Assembly (NCBI GenBank): GCA_947259045.1 | Contig: CAMYKZ010000003.1 | Location: 17,129-81,128 of the forward strand | Origin: an uncultured Afifella sp. | Lineage (GTDB): Bacteria > Pseudomonadota > Alphaproteobacteria > Rhizobiales > Afifellaceae | DNA length: 64,000 bases | Reading direction: 5' to 3' | Shown here: one piece after another, positions 39,056 through 49,703 of the stretch | Layout of the letters: each line of letters begins with the position of its first letter | Numbering within the stretch: position 1 is the first letter of the stretch | Position numbers and translations under genes: made by a program | The notes under the pieces: model-generated | Database searches by the model: none | What the model was told of the DNA's origin: nothing | Seen by the model: only the letters and a program-made list of their open reading frames with translations

Positions 39056-39915
39056 CCCTTGGAGTGACCCAGGCGGGGCAGGCCGCCGATGATGCCGGTT
39101 ATCTGACAAGCCTGGTGCGCAACCACGACCGTCCGCGCTATTATTCCGGCCTTTTTGCGCCGGCGGAAAAACGTGAGCATCTGATTGCCCTTTACGCAAT
39201 GAATTCGGAGATCTGCCGGATACCGGCAAGCGTTGCCGAGCTAGGTCTTGGCGATATCCGCTTGCAATGGTGGCTGGATGCCATAACGGCTGCAGACGAT
39301 GGTGGTGATACGCCGGTGATGCGCGGCCTGATCCGGGCGATGCAATCTTGCCGATTACCGGCGGATGCGCTTAAGCAGATTGTCGAGACGCACCGCAACG
39401 ATCTCTATGGCGATCCGCCGGCGACACTGCAGGATCTTGAAGCCTATTTCGGCCAGACCGACTCAGCCCTGTTTCAGCTTGCAAGTCTCATATTGGGGAG
39501 CCAAGGTGCAGAAACGGCAGATGCGGCCGGTCACGCCGGGATTGCCTACGGTCTTGTCCTGCAGCTTGGCGCGCTCTGCAGTCTGCGCCGACAAGGGCGG
39601 CAGATCGTGTCCGCCGATCTGTTGGATATCTATGGAATCGATCCGGACACCATGTTTCTGAAAAACCCGCCGGTCGGCTTCAAGGCTTTGCTCGACCATC
39701 TTCTGGATATGGCGACCGAACATGTGGATCAGGCGAAAGCCGCGATCGGCCTGGTTCCAAGCCAATGCCGGCCGGCGTTTTTGCCGTTGGCAATCCTGCC
39801 GATGCAGATCCGGCGGATCTCGGCAGCCGGCGACAGACTCTGGCATCAGCCGGTTGTCCAGTCGGATCTGTCGGTGCTTTTCCGGATTGCCCGGGCTGGC
39901 ATTTTCGGTCTTTGA
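39052..39915 (+). CDS. Squalene/phytoene synthase-fold protein (NDUFAF6-like)
   Basis: A 287-residue all-helical protein of the squalene/phytoene synthase superfamily. It shows RPRYYSGLFAPAEKREHLIALYAMNSEICRI (described in parts) and GDIRLQWWLDAI, but not the two Asp-rich DxxxD motifs that bind prenyl diphosphates, so it is unlikely to make carotenoids or hopanoid precursors. It starts with GTG overlapping the Mth938-like stop and is convergent with trmFO 10 bases away. By analogy with NDUFAF6 it may take part in complex I maturation; this is inference. Confidence 0.85.
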   Translation: MTLGVTQAGQAADDAGYLTSLVRNHDRPRYYSGLFAPAEKREHLIALYAMNSEICRIPASVAELGLGDIRLQWWLDAITAADDGGDTPVMRGLIRAMQSCRLPADALKQIVETHRNDLYGDPPATLQDLEAYFGQTDSALFQLASLILGSQGAETADAAGHAGIAYGLVLQLGALCSLRRQGRQIVSADLLDIYGIDPDTMFLKNPPVGFKALLDHLLDMATEHVDQAKAAIGLVPSQCRPAFLPLAILPMQIRRISAAGDRLWHQPVVQSDLSVLFRIARAGIFGL

Positions 39916-39924
39916 ACGGTCTCG

Positions 39925-41337
39925 TCAGGCCGCGGCCTTTTCATTCCGGCGCTCGGCAATCCAGGCATCCATGTCCTGCAGTGCCCTTGCCGATATGGCC
40001 TGACGGCGTGAAACGGTCTTTTCCTTGCCCTTCATGCGTTTGCCGTCTGGATGTTTGGTCGGAGCCTCGACGGGCGGAAACAGGCCGAAATTGACATTCA
40101 TCGGCTGGAAGGTGGATTTTTTCTCAAGCGGATCGATCAGGTGGCCGCCGGTAATGTGGGCCAGCAAAGCGCCGTGCGCAGTCGTTTGCGGCGGAACCGT
40201 CGCTTTCAGGCCGGACAGTTCGGCCGCACAGAAGCGGGCCGCGAGAAGTCCGATTGCAGCCGATTCCACATAACCCTCGCAGCCGGTAATCTGACCGGCA
40301 AAACGGATATGCGGCGCCGCTTTGAGGCGCAGAGTCGGATCGAGCAATTTCGGTGAATTGATAAACGTGTTGCGGTGCAATCCGCCCAGCCGCGCAAATT
40401 CGGCGTTTTCCAGCCCCGGCACTGCTCGCAGGATCTGCACCTGTTCGCCATATTTCATCTTGGTCTGGAATCCGACCATGTTGTAGAGCGTTCCAAGCGC
40501 ATTATCCTGCCGCAGCTGAATGATCGCGTGAGATTTGACGGCCGGATCGTGCGGATTGGTCAGGCCGACCGGTTTCATCGGCCCGTGGCGCAGGGTTTCG
40601 CGTCCGCGGGTCGCCATCACTTCGATCGGCAGGCAGCCGTCAAAATAAGGCGTATCCTTTTCCCATTCATGGAAATCTGCGGTTTCGGCGGCAAGCAGGG
40701 CATCGATAAACGCGTCATACTGCTGCTTGTTCAGCGGACAGTTGATATAATCGGCGCCGGTTCCGCCCGGACCGGCCTTGTCATAGCGCGACTGGAACCA
40801 TGCTTTGTCCATGTCGATGCTTTCGCGGTGGATAATCGGCGCGATAGCATCGAAAAAAGCCAGCTGGTCCTGTCCGCTTGCCGATCTGATGGAGTCAGCC
40901 AGAGATGGTGAGGTGAGGGGACCCGTGGCAACGATCACGTGGCCCCAATCGGCCGGTGGCAGGCTTTCCACTGGTCCGATTTCAATTCGGATCATCGGAT
41001 GATGCCGCAACCGTTCACTGACCCCGTCGGAGAAACCGATGCGGTCGACGGCAAGCGCACCGCCCGCCGGGACCTGATTGGCATCGCCTATTTGCATGAT
41101 CAATGAACCCGCCCGGCGCATTTCCTCGTGCAGCAGGCCAACGGCATTGTTCTGGGCGTCGTCTGAGCGGAATGAATTGGAACAGACCAGTTCGGCAAAT
41201 CCGTCGGTCTGATGCGCGGCCGTCTTTACCGCCGGGCGCATTTCATGCAGGACGACGGAATGGCCGGCTTCCGCCAGCTGCCATGCCGCTTCAGAGCCGG
41301 CAAGGCCCGCGCCGATAATGTGTACCGGATTGATCAT
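39925..41337 (-). CDS. trmFO: Methylenetetrahydrofolate--tRNA-(uracil-5-)-methyltransferase
   Basis: A flavoenzyme that makes 5-methyluridine at position 54 of tRNA from methylene-THF. The 470 residues begin with the FAD-binding dinucleotide fold [20 protein letters not shown], then [16 protein letters not shown] containing the catalytic Cys, and a C-terminal [25 protein letters not shown] region (here [17 protein letters not shown]). The ATG at 41337 starts the nucleotide fold; an in-frame ATG 21 codons upstream is rejected. It is divergent from the lipoprotein gene. Confidence 0.96.
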   Translation of the reverse strand: MINPVHIIGAGLAGSEAAWQLAEAGHSVVLHEMRPAVKTAAHQTDGFAELVCSNSFRSDDAQNNAVGLLHEEMRRAGSLIMQIGDANQVPAGGALAVDRIGFSDGVSERLRHHPMIRIEIGPVESLPPADWGHVIVATGPLTSPSLADSIRSASGQDQLAFFDAIAPIIHRESIDMDKAWFQSRYDKAGPGGTGADYINCPLNKQQYDAFIDALLAAETADFHEWEKDTPYFDGCLPIEVMATRGRETLRHGPMKPVGLTNPHDPAVKSHAIIQLRQDNALGTLYNMVGFQTKMKYGEQVQILRAVPGLENAEFARLGGLHRNTFINSPKLLDPTLRLKAAPHIRFAGQITGCEGYVESAAIGLLAARFCAAELSGLKATVPPQTTAHGALLAHITGGHLIDPLEKKSTFQPMNVNFGLFPPVEAPTKHPDGKRMKGKEKTVSRRQAISARALQDMDAWIAERRNEKAAA

Positions 41338-41437
41338 GGATTGGATATGGGGCATGACAGAGGCGATTGACAAGGTCCAACTGACATGGGGGTTTTGCAA
41401 TCTTCTGTTTCGTTACGCGGTGAAAAATTGTAAACTG

Positions 41438-42061
41438 ATGCGCATGAGCCTTTTTCGATCCCTCCCGATGCTGTTTGCCATTGTTATCCTCAGCGGATGC
41501 GCTTCCCAGTCCCTTTCGAGCCATGGCGGCTGGTTTGACGAGCGTCAGGCTCGCATGCCGATCGGCAGCAAGATCTATGTCTGTCACGCGTTTATGTGCA
41601 GTTTGACAACGCCGGTCACGCTGAGTGCGGCAGAACTGGCTGAAATCAGCGCACCATTGAAGAACCCGGTAGAAAATGCTGCGGCGGAACGGCTGGCATT
41701 GTCCAGTTCAGTACAGATCTTCGAACGGATCATCGGCAATCGGATCGGTACGGCAAACGACCGTGGCGGCCTTGATATCGGCGGCGGCGATCCGAGCCAG
41801 ATGGATTGCATTGACGAAGCGACCAATACGACCAGCCTGATGCTTGTCCTTGTGGCCAGGGGCGATCTGAGATTTCACGAAGTTGCCCGTCCGGTGTCAC
41901 GCGGGTTTTTCCTCGATGGCCGCTATCCCCATGCGACCGCGGTATTGCGGGAAACGGGCACCGATCTGAGTTGGGCGATCGATTCCTGGCAGACCGCAAA
42001 TGCAAAACCCCCGGTGATCCAGGACCTAGATGTCTGGATCGTTACCCGGGGGTCGGTGTGA
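41438..42061 (+). CDS. Putative lipoprotein, function unknown
   Basis: A 207-residue product with an N-terminal lipoprotein signal: SLPMLFAIVILSGC gives the lipobox LSGC. After the Cys the protein is soluble, with FDERQARMPIGSKIYVCHAF and two further cysteines. I do not recognise a domain. The in-frame ATG two codons later (41444) is an equally good start. It is transcribed divergently from trmFO, about 100 bases away, and convergent with the DUF1127 gene. Confidence 0.7.
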   Translation: MRMSLFRSLPMLFAIVILSGCASQSLSSHGGWFDERQARMPIGSKIYVCHAFMCSLTTPVTLSAAELAEISAPLKNPVENAAAERLALSSSVQIFERIIGNRIGTANDRGGLDIGGGDPSQMDCIDEATNTTSLMLVLVARGDLRFHEVARPVSRGFFLDGRYPHATAVLRETGTDLSWAIDSWQTANAKPPVIQDLDVWIVTRGSV

Positions 42062-42110
42062 CGCACTGCCTGTTGCGTGCGTCTTCTACTCTTGGAAAAT
42101 GTGTCGCCGT

Positions 42111-42263
42111 TTAGAACGCAGATGCCTGACGGGCGACGCGATCGATATCACCGCGGCTAAGGCCAAGGTCTTCCAGTTCACGAACAGTCAGATTTTCCAG
42201 TTCCCGGACGGTTGTCCGGTACCGGCGCCAGCGCTGCAGGCGGTTGATCAAAGTCGATTTCAT
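42111..42263 (-). CDS. DUF1127 small protein
   Basis: A 50-residue basic protein read from the complement of 42263 to 42111, starting MKSTLINRLQRWRRYRTTVR and continuing ELENLTVRELEDLGLSRGDI. This is the DUF1127 pattern: an Arg-rich helix, then E-L-x-x-L-x-D-L-G-L-x-R-x-D-I. GGAG lies eight bases before the ATG. DUF1127 proteins are abundant in alphaproteobacteria; some bind RNA or tune phosphate and stress responses, but the role of this one is unknown. Confidence 0.9.
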   Translation of the reverse strand: MKSTLINRLQRWRRYRTTVRELENLTVRELEDLGLSRGDIDRVARQASAF

Positions 42264-42448
42264 TTTTGCTACTCCGCAATATGTTCTTTATTCCTCCCTC
42301 ATATAGGTCAGTTTGCAAAAATGTTGCAGTGCAATATTCGCATGGCAGTCCCGGCGAAAGAACAGAGCCGCTTAATCGACTCTTAACGCGAAAGCGGCGC
42401 GATTCGACCGTCAATATTAAATTAGTGTTTCTAGCCCAGCCTGAGGGG

Positions 42449-43579
42449 ATGGCCACTGCTCGTCTTCCCACACTGACCAAAGGCGCAATATGGCTTGCGC
42501 TGCGTTTGCTCGGGCTTCACGGCGTGAAGAGTATAATCGTTTGCCTTCCGGCCATTGCCGGCCTGGTGCTTTGCGGGCTGGTCTATCAATCGCACCTGCT
42601 GCTGCTGGGCCTCTTCAAGGTTGGAATTCCTGCTTTCGTTGCCCGCCAAATTGAATCGTTTCTGCTGCTTGGGCTGATTGGCGGACTGCTGGTGTTGATC
42701 GCGGTCCTCGCCCAGCGCGGCATTATCATAAGCGCTGCCGGGGACAATCCGACGGTCGACGTGGAAACCAGCAGCTTCGCTCATCCGACGATTTTTTTCG
42801 CCCTGCGCCGTGGCTGGCTCGTGCTGGTGATTGTCGCCTCCGTCTACCTTGCTATCCACATGATCGGCGGGAATGTTGCGCATAACGGGCCAAAGGCGCT
42901 GATATTCATTGGCGCCGCGATCGCATTTACCCTCATGTCGGTGCTGTCGCAGCCGCTTGGTCTGGTCCTGCTCGCGCTATTGCTCGGCATGATCTATTTA
43001 CTTGGTCGGATCGCCCTCAGGCTGTTTAACGACACACTGATCCATTTTGGTGCGGCAGGCGCATCCGGCATCGACGTATTTTCCGTCGCAAAGGCCAAAT
43101 GGGGGCAGTTTACGCGCCTGGTCATCAATCTTCTGCTGCTGCTGGGCATTCCCTTCATTCTCGCCCAGTCCTGGTTGCCGAAGCAATATACCGCGCCACA
43201 GGCAATGCCATCGTTCAGCCAGGTCGAAACCGCGCCCTCGAGCGGCCTGCCGTCTGCGGCTGGTGACAACCTGTTTTTTGCGATTGCCGATCTGCCGGCT
43301 CTTTTCGGCGCCGCGTATATCATGCTGATGGTCGGCCTCGGCATGATCCTCATTGCCTATGCCGCTGCCGTCATTTGGATCAAGAGCGCCGAGGTGGCGC
43401 AAAGCTGGTCGCTGGAAAAGGATGACGGTTCAACCGTCACCCGTGCGCCCAGGGAAGGCGATCCGACGAATGTCCTTGAGGCTATTCTGCGGCGTCCAGA
43501 CCAAGCTGGATTTCCTGCTCAACCTGTTTTCGGGGCTTCGCAGCCCGCGCAGTTCGGCCAGCGCCGGACTTCCGCTTAA
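42449..43579 (+). CDS. Polytopic inner-membrane protein, function unknown
   Basis: A 376-residue hydrophobic protein with about seven predicted membrane helices (for example [77 protein letters not shown], and [20 protein letters not shown]) and a charged C-terminal tail. No family is recognised. GAGGGG lies immediately before the ATG at 42449, rather close for a ribosome site, so the start is uncertain. The last 98 bases overlap the end of uvrA on the other strand. Confidence 0.75.
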   Translation: MATARLPTLTKGAIWLALRLLGLHGVKSIIVCLPAIAGLVLCGLVYQSHLLLLGLFKVGIPAFVARQIESFLLLGLIGGLLVLIAVLAQRGIIISAAGDNPTVDVETSSFAHPTIFFALRRGWLVLVIVASVYLAIHMIGGNVAHNGPKALIFIGAAIAFTLMSVLSQPLGLVLLALLLGMIYLLGRIALRLFNDTLIHFGAAGASGIDVFSVAKAKWGQFTRLVINLLLLLGIPFILAQSWLPKQYTAPQAMPSFSQVETAPSSGLPSAAGDNLFFAIADLPALFGAAYIMLMVGLGMILIAYAAAVIWIKSAEVAQSWSLEKDDGSTVTRAPREGDPTNVLEAILRRPDQAGFPAQPVFGASQPAQFGQRRTSA

Positions 43580-46436
43580 GAACGGGTTTCAGAAACTTGC
43601 CGGTGTAGGATTTTTTGCTGGCGGCAATATCTTCAGGCGTTCCGACAGCGACGATTTCGCCGCCGCCGTCGCCGCCTTCCGGTCCCAGATCGATGATCCA
43701 GTCAGCCGTCTTGATGACCTCAAGATTATGCTCGATCACCACCACCGTATTGCCCTGTTCGACCAGCTCATGCAGCACATCGAGCAGCTTCGCCACATCG
43801 TGAAAATGCAGGCCGGTTGTCGGTTCATCCAGGATATAGAGAGTTCGGCCTGTTGCGCGCTTGGACAATTCCTTCGACAGTTTCACGCGCTGGGCTTCGC
43901 CGCCTGACAGGGTCGTCGCCTGTTGGCCGACCTTGATATAGCCGAGCCCCACGCGGGCCAGGGTTTGAAGCTTGTCACGCACCGCCGGCACTGCGGAAAA
44001 GAATATTGCGCCCTCGTCGACGGTCATATCCAGAATATCGGCAATCGACTGGCCCTTGAACAGTACTTCCAGGGTCTCGCGGTTGTAGCGTTTGCCGTCA
44101 CAGACATCGCAGGTGACATAGACATCGGGCAGGAAATGCATCTCGATCTTGATGACGCCGTCACCCTGACATGCTTCGCAGCGTCCGCCCTTGACGTTGA
44201 ACGAAAACCGGCCGGGCTGGTAACCGCGCGCCTTGGCTTCCGGAAGACCGGCAAACCAGTCACGGATCGGCGTAAAGGCGCCGGTGTACGTCGCCGGGTT
44301 TGATCTCGGCGTTCGGCCGATCGGCGACTGATCGATATCGATGACCTTGTCGAGATGTTCCAGCCCGGTCAGGGATTCATGCGGCGACGGCAATTCGCGG
44401 GAACCATTGAGCCGGCGGGCGACGGACCGGTAAATCGTATCGATCAGCAGGGTCGATTTGCCGCCGCCGGAAACCCCGGTGACACAGGTGAATGTGCCCA
44501 ATGGTATCTCGGCGCTGACATTCTTCAGATTGTTGCCTGTCGCGCCGGTCACTTTGATCCGGCGCTGCTTCGACGGTTTTCGGCGCTTGGCCGGCAGCGG
44601 GATTGCAACGGCGCCCGACATATACTGGCCGGTTAGCGACTGATCATTCGCCATAATATCGGCCGGCGTTCCCTCAGCGACGATCCGTCCGCCATGAATA
44701 CCGGCGCCTGGACCGATATCGACGACATGGTCGGCTGAGCGGATGGCATCCTCGTCATGTTCGACAACGATCACGGTGTTTCCGAGATCGCGGAGATGTT
44801 TCAGCGTGTCGAGCAACCGGTCATTGTCGCGCTGGTGAAGGCCGATTGAGGGTTCATCGAGCACATAGAGCACGCCCGTCAGGCCGGAGCCGATCTGCGA
44901 GGCAAGACGGATACGCTGGCTTTCGCCGCCCGATAACGTGCCGGAGTTGCGCGACAATGTCAGATAGTCGAGGCCAACATCGTTCAGAAATGCAAGCCGT
45001 TCCCGGATTTCCTTCAGAATTCGGGCTGCTATCTCCATCTGCTTGTCGTTCAAATTTTCAGGCAGCGTTTCAAACCATTGTCCGGCCGCGCGGATCGACA
45101 ATTCGGAGATCTGGCCGATGTGCCGGTTATCGATCTTCACCGCCTTGGCTTCCGGCTTGAGGCGGTAACCGCCGCAGCTCTCGCACGGCGAGGCGGACAT
45201 GTAGCGGCTGAATTCGTCGCGAACCCAGGATGAATCGGTTTCCTTCCAGCGGCGTTCGAGGTTCGGGATGACGCCCTCGAACGGCTTGCTGGTCTGGTAG
45301 GAGCGCTGACCGTCGTTATAAACGAGGGTGACCTTTTCCTTCTTCGTTCCGAACAGGATGGCCTGCTGCGCCTTGGCCGGCAGATCCGACCAGGCCGTGT
45401 CGACGCTGAAACCGTAATGGCGGGCAAGCCCTTCCAGTGTCTGGAGATAGTAGGGCGATGATGATTTCGCCCATGGCAGGATTGCGCCCTTGCGCAACGT
45501 CAGGTGATGGTCGGGAACCACGAGATCCGCATCCGCACCCTGTTGCGTTCCCAGTCCGTCGCAGTCGGGACAGGCGCCGACCGGGTTGTTGAAGGAAAAC
45601 AATCTCGGTTCGATTTCCGCTATCGTGAAACCGGAAACGGGGCAGGCGAATTTTTCTGAAAACAAAATCTGCCGCGGCTGGCCCTTATCATCTTTTTCGT
45701 CTGCAAACTCTGCTATCGCAATGCCGTCGGCGACAGAGAGCGCCGTCTGCATGGAATCGGCCAGCCTGGTTGCGATATCGGGGCGGACAACAAGCCGGTC
45801 GACGACAATGTCGATATCGTGCTTGAATTTCTTGTCCAGTGCAGGGGCTTCGGCAATTTCGTAAAGTTCGCCGTCAATGCGCGCGCGCTGGAAACCGCGT
45901 TTCATGAATTCAGCCAACTCCTTGCGGAATTCACCCTTGCGGTTGCGGGCAATCGGCGCCAGCAGATAGAGCCGGGTGCCTTTGTCAAGCTCCATGACCC
46001 GGTCAACCATCTGGCTGACGGTCTGGCTCTGGATCGGCAGGCCCGTTGCCGGCGAATAGGGGACGCCGACCCGGGCAAACAGCAGCCGCATATAATCATA
46101 AATCTCGGTGACCGTTCCCACCGTGGAACGCGGATTTCGCGAGGTGGTTTTCTGTTCGATGGAAATGGCCGGCGACAGGCCGTCGATCTGATCCACATCC
46201 GGTTTCTGCATCATTTCCAGAAACTGGCGGGCGTAGGCTGAAAGCGATTCCACATACCGGCGCTGGCCTTCGGCGTAGATTGTATCGAAAGCAAGCGAAG
46301 ACTTGCCGGAACCCGACAGTCCGGTCATCACAATCAGACTGTCGCGCGGCAGGTCGACATCAACATTTTTCAGATTATGTTCGCGGGCACCCCGGACCGA
46401 TATAGTCTTTTGCCCGTTTCTCTCATTGATCTTCAT
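43482..46436 (-). CDS. uvrA: Excinuclease ABC subunit A
   Basis: The damage-recognition ATPase of nucleotide excision repair, 984 residues. Two ABC modules are visible, with Walker [10 protein letters not shown] near 37-45 and GVSGGGKST in the second half, signatures [13 protein letters not shown] and [13 protein letters not shown], and Walker [11 protein letters not shown] and [10 protein letters not shown]. Zinc motifs CESCGGYRL and CEACQGDG with CDVCDGKRY are intact; the first has CPVSG in place of CPVCG. The ATG at 46436 gives the family start; 14 upstream in-frame codons are excluded. The SOS box upstream implies LexA control. Confidence 0.97.
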   Translation of the reverse strand: MKINERNGQKTISVRGAREHNLKNVDVDLPRDSLIVMTGLSGSGKSSLAFDTIYAEGQRRYVESLSAYARQFLEMMQKPDVDQIDGLSPAISIEQKTTSRNPRSTVGTVTEIYDYMRLLFARVGVPYSPATGLPIQSQTVSQMVDRVMELDKGTRLYLLAPIARNRKGEFRKELAEFMKRGFQRARIDGELYEIAEAPALDKKFKHDIDIVVDRLVVRPDIATRLADSMQTALSVADGIAIAEFADEKDDKGQPRQILFSEKFACPVSGFTIAEIEPRLFSFNNPVGACPDCDGLGTQQGADADLVVPDHHLTLRKGAILPWAKSSSPYYLQTLEGLARHYGFSVDTAWSDLPAKAQQAILFGTKKEKVTLVYNDGQRSYQTSKPFEGVIPNLERRWKETDSSWVRDEFSRYMSASPCESCGGYRLKPEAKAVKIDNRHIGQISELSIRAAGQWFETLPENLNDKQMEIAARILKEIRERLAFLNDVGLDYLTLSRNSGTLSGGESQRIRLASQIGSGLTGVLYVLDEPSIGLHQRDNDRLLDTLKHLRDLGNTVIVVEHDEDAIRSADHVVDIGPGAGIHGGRIVAEGTPADIMANDQSLTGQYMSGAVAIPLPAKRRKPSKQRRIKVTGATGNNLKNVSAEIPLGTFTCVTGVSGGGKSTLLIDTIYRSVARRLNGSRELPSPHESLTGLEHLDKVIDIDQSPIGRTPRSNPATYTGAFTPIRDWFAGLPEAKARGYQPGRFSFNVKGGRCEACQGDGVIKIEMHFLPDVYVTCDVCDGKRYNRETLEVLFKGQSIADILDMTVDEGAIFFSAVPAVRDKLQTLARVGLGYIKVGQQATTLSGGEAQRVKLSKELSKRATGRTLYILDEPTTGLHFHDVAKLLDVLHELVEQGNTVVVIEHNLEVIKTADWIIDLGPEGGDGGGEIVAVGTPEDIAASKKSYTGKFLKPVLKRKSGAGRTARAAKPRKQVEQEIQLGLDAAE

Positions 46437-46589
46437 CTGAACCCATATTGCCCGGCACGGGCATATTAAACGCCACAAGGTGTTTAGCTAATGCGCCGGC
46501 CACTGAAAACAAACGAATAAGCGCTGGCAACCCTCAACTTGAAGAAGTCTGGGGAAAGCCGGTCTTGATTCGGCTTGTCTGTCATTGTA

Positions 46590-46604
46590 GAACATATGTG
46601 GAAC
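46590..46604. promoter_or_regulatory. LexA (SOS) operator between uvrA and ssb
   Basis: GAAC ATATGTG GAAC is a perfect match to the alphaproteobacterial LexA box GTTC-N7-GTTC read on the other strand. It lies in the 286-base divergent region between uvrA (start 46436) and ssb (start 46723), where it could repress either or both genes. Confidence 0.9.
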
Positions 46605-46722
46605 AAATGCTCCAGACAATCCTGCCTGCAGTATAAAACCCTTGTGGACAGGGGCTGATGCACACTGGTTCTGCCGTGCAATCGGTCTATATGGAGCGAT
46701 ATTCGATCAGGAGGACAAGATT

Positions 46723-47217
46723 ATGGCAGGCAGTGTGAACAAGGTGACCCTGGTCGGCAATCTGGGTGCGGATCCGGAAGTGCGCAAGCTGAATTCGGGT
46801 GACCCGGTCGTCAATCTGCGGATTGCGACATCGGAAAGCTGGCGCGACAAGCAAAGTGGCGAACGCCGGGAAAAGACCGAATGGCACCAGGTGGTGATTT
46901 TCAACGAGAACCTCGCCAAGGTTGCCGAACAATATCTGCGCAAAGGCTCCAAGGTCTACATTGAAGGCCAGTTGCAGACCCGTCAGTGGGAAGACCAGCA
47001 GGGCCAGAAACGCTACACGACGGAAATCGTGCTGCAGCGCTATCGCGGTGAACTGCAGATGCTGGATACCCGCAGCGGCGGTCAGTCGGAAGACCGGTCC
47101 GGCCGTGGCTCCGATTTCGGCTCGTCAGGTCCGATGGATCAGGGCGGCGGCAGCGGCGGCGGAAGCTCGGGCGGCGGCTCGTTCTCGCAGGACCTCGACG
47201 ACGAGATCCCGTTCTAA
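46723..47217 (+). CDS. ssb: Single-stranded DNA-binding protein
   Basis: A 164-residue SSB. It has an N-terminal OB fold ([19 protein letters not shown], with [12 protein letters not shown] and [15 protein letters not shown]), a Gly/Ser-rich flexible linker from about residue 115, and the acidic tip DLDDEIPF that recruits partner proteins. The ATG at 46723 is preceded by GATCAGGAGG. It is divergent from uvrA across the SOS box. Confidence 0.97.
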   Translation: MAGSVNKVTLVGNLGADPEVRKLNSGDPVVNLRIATSESWRDKQSGERREKTEWHQVVIFNENLAKVAEQYLRKGSKVYIEGQLQTRQWEDQQGQKRYTTEIVLQRYRGELQMLDTRSGGQSEDRSGRGSDFGSSGPMDQGGGSGGGSSGGGSFSQDLDDEIPF

Positions 47218-47224
47218 GAAGATA

Positions 47225-48190
47225 TTACCCTTTGGGCGGCGTATCGTCATGGTGGCCTGCGCGGGCCACCATCTCGTCATGATGCGCCTTCGACTGCACC
47301 TCGATGAACAGCCGGCGGACAACCGGGAAACGCTGCTTGATGGCGATTTCCATCTGGTAGATGGCGTCCTCCACCTTGCCGGCCGGCAGATTGTCTTCAA
47401 AATCGACTGAGAGTGCCAGCATCACGTCGTTCGGACCGCGGTGCAGGGAGCGGATCTCGTTCAGGACGTCGACTGTCGGAGTCGCCTCGACGATCGCCTT
47501 GATGTCGCCGACAAGCTCGGATGCCGCCGCTTCGCCGATCAAAAGGCCCTTTGTTTCGATCGCCAGCACGACAGCGGTGATGGCCAGAATGATACCGATC
47601 AGGATAGAGGCCGCGCCATCCATCCAGGGCAGGCCGAGATAGTGGGCGCCGGCAATGCCGATCGCTGCCACGATGAGGCCGAGCATGGCCGCGCTGTCCT
47701 CAAACAGAACGGTAAAGACTGTCGGATCCTTGGAGCGGCGGACAGCCTCGATGAAGCCGAGTTTGCCGCGCGAGGATTCAAAGGACCGAAAGGCGATAAA
47801 CCAGGCGACGCCCTCGAAGACAAGAGCCAGTCCAAGAACGATGAAATTGATCGAAACGCTCTCTATCGGATGAGGCTCCAAGACCTTCCGGACACCCTCA
47901 TAGATCGAGACACCGGCGCCGACGGCGAAAATCAGCAAGGCCACAACGAAGGCCCAGAAATAGAGCTCGGCGCCGTATCCGAACGGGTGTTCTTCGTCCG
48001 CCGGTTGCTGAGACCGCTTCAGACCGTATAACAACAGCCCCTGATTGCCGGTGTCGACGAGCGAATGAATACCTTCCGACAACATGGCTGAAGATCCGGT
48101 ATAGGAAGCGGCCACGAATTTCGTGACCGAGATCAGTGCATTGCCGACAAGCGCGGCATAGATCACGGTTTTTGAAGATCCTGCAGCCAT
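47225..48190 (-). CDS. Cation diffusion facilitator family transporter
   Basis: A 321-residue metal/proton antiporter of the CDF family (SLC30A9-like subgroup). It has about six helices. The metal-site motifs are SEGIHSLVDTGNQ in helix 2 (HxxxD) and LFEDSAAMLGLIVAAIG in helix 5. A subgroup-typical HPFGYGAELYFWAFVVA follows. The C-terminal cytoplasmic domain ends with His-rich KAHHDEMVARAGHHDD, which may bind metal. The ATG at 48190 has GGAG six bases upstream. It is convergent with ssb, 7 bases apart. Confidence 0.92.
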   Translation of the reverse strand: MAAGSSKTVIYAALVGNALISVTKFVAASYTGSSAMLSEGIHSLVDTGNQGLLLYGLKRSQQPADEEHPFGYGAELYFWAFVVALLIFAVGAGVSIYEGVRKVLEPHPIESVSINFIVLGLALVFEGVAWFIAFRSFESSRGKLGFIEAVRRSKDPTVFTVLFEDSAAMLGLIVAAIGIAGAHYLGLPWMDGAASILIGIILAITAVVLAIETKGLLIGEAAASELVGDIKAIVEATPTVDVLNEIRSLHRGPNDVMLALSVDFEDNLPAGKVEDAIYQMEIAIKQRFPVVRRLFIEVQSKAHHDEMVARAGHHDDTPPKG

Positions 48191-48279
48191 GAAGCGCTCC
48201 GGTCGTTCGCAAGATTGTGACAAGCCACAGCTTCGCGATAGGATTATTGCTCGCAAAGAGCAAGTACGGAGTGAACAGA

Positions 48280-48648
48280 ATGCCCTGGACAAGATTGATT
48301 GCAACCTGCCTGACGGCAATGCCGGTGCTGGCCTGGGCGGGTGAGGCCGACATTGTCGATGTCAGAACCGTCCGCTCACCGGCGGGAACATACGATTTTC
48401 ACGTCACCGTCCGCCATGGCGATGCCGGCTGGGATCATTACGCGAACACATGGCAGGTGATCGGTCCGGATGGCGCGGTCCTGGGCGAACGTGTTCTCTT
48501 GCACCCGCATGTCAACGAGCAGCCTTTCACCCGCAGCCTGACGGGCGTTTCGATTGCCGAAGCAATCGACAGCGTGACCATTCGCGCCGGCGACAGCGTG
48601 CATGAGTTCGGCGGCAGGGAAATGACGGTCAAGTTGCCGGGCCGCTAG
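48280..48648 (+). CDS. Small exported protein, conserved hypothetical
   Basis: A 122-residue product with a signal peptide (MPWTRLIATCLTAMPVLAWA, cleavage near residue 20) and a predicted beta-rich domain with WDHYANTWQVIGPDGAVLG and VLLHPHVNEQPFTRSL. I recall similar small periplasmic proteins in other alphaproteobacteria, but no function. The ATG at 48280 begins the signal peptide. It is transcribed away from the CDF gene. Confidence 0.8.
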   Translation: MPWTRLIATCLTAMPVLAWAGEADIVDVRTVRSPAGTYDFHVTVRHGDAGWDHYANTWQVIGPDGAVLGERVLLHPHVNEQPFTRSLTGVSIAEAIDSVTIRAGDSVHEFGGREMTVKLPGR

Positions 48649-48776
48649 GATATGGACTCATTTACAGTTGGCCGGAGCCGAACGTTGCCTCCGAAAAACG
48701 CTTCACCGACGATGCAACCGGTTTGAGCTGGTGCTAATCTCACATCATTGATCAAACAAACCAGGGATTTGCCTCG

Positions 48777-49580
48777 ATGCCAATTTCACAAACTGTTGGG
48801 GTGATCGGCGGCAGTGGTCAACTCGGCGGCGCGATTGCCCGCGGCTGGCTGCGCACAGGATGTGTCGCACCGGAGCGGCTTTGGATTTCCAACCGTTCCG
48901 GCACTGTTTCCGGTTTTGAAGACTGGCAGGGAATCGAGTTTACAACACGAAACCAGGACCTGATCAGCGCGTGCGATGCGGTGCTGCTTTCAGTGCCGCC
49001 CCACCTGGTGCCGACATTGGATATCTCCGCCGGAGACCTCCTGATAATGTCGGTCATGGCCGGGGTGTCTATCGATGCCATTGGCCGGCAAACCAAGGCC
49101 AGGCGGATCGTGCGCGGCATGTCCAACCCTGCCGCTGACATCGGACTTGCTTATTCCCCGTGGTGCGCGAACTCCGATGTGAGCGACGACGATAAAAGGC
49201 TGGCTGCTGTGCTCTTCGCGGCTTGCGGTGAAACCGATGAAGTGCCGAACGAAGATCAAATAGACAGATTCACGGCTCTGACCGGACCTGTTCCCGGTTT
49301 TGTCGCATTCTTTGCAGACTGCATGGTTGACTATGCAGTGAAACACGGGGTGGACGAAGCCATAGCCAATCGGGCGATAGGCCAATTGTTCCGGGCAAGC
49401 GGCACTATTTTTACTGATTTGCCTAAAACACCAAAAGAGCATGTCAACGAGATGATTGCGTATGCCGGAACGACCGCTGCCGGATTGGATGCAATGAAAT
49501 TGTCAGCCATTGCAGAAGGCGTTGAGGAGGGGTTGGATGCGGCCTACCGAAAAGCGCGAACGATCGCAGGCGGGGGATAG
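48777..49580 (+). CDS. proC: Pyrroline-5-carboxylate reductase family protein
   Basis: A 267-residue NAD(P)-dependent reductase of the ProC family, which converts pyrroline-5-carboxylate to proline. The dinucleotide fold GVIGGSGQLGGAIARGWL lies at about 8-25, followed by ILIMSVMAGVSIDAI-like and RIVRGMSNPAADIG, and the C-terminal signature MIAYAGTTAAGLDAM. The glycine loop GGSGQLG is less canonical than the usual GxGxMG, so it may be a paralogue rather than the main ProC. It is convergent with marC across 123 bases in which I see nothing else. Confidence 0.8.
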   Translation: MPISQTVGVIGGSGQLGGAIARGWLRTGCVAPERLWISNRSGTVSGFEDWQGIEFTTRNQDLISACDAVLLSVPPHLVPTLDISAGDLLIMSVMAGVSIDAIGRQTKARRIVRGMSNPAADIGLAYSPWCANSDVSDDDKRLAAVLFAACGETDEVPNEDQIDRFTALTGPVPGFVAFFADCMVDYAVKHGVDEAIANRAIGQLFRASGTIFTDLPKTPKEHVNEMIAYAGTTAAGLDAMKLSAIAEGVEEGLDAAYRKARTIAGGG

Positions 49581-49703
49581 CTATTCACGTCGGCTTCCGG
49601 CATTCCCCCCGTTTCTGATGGAGTCAAATGACGGCAGTATTGGGGTGGACTTCGGACATAATCTGCAGTGGTACCGAGCGCCCCCGTTTCATGGGTCCGC
49701 AGC

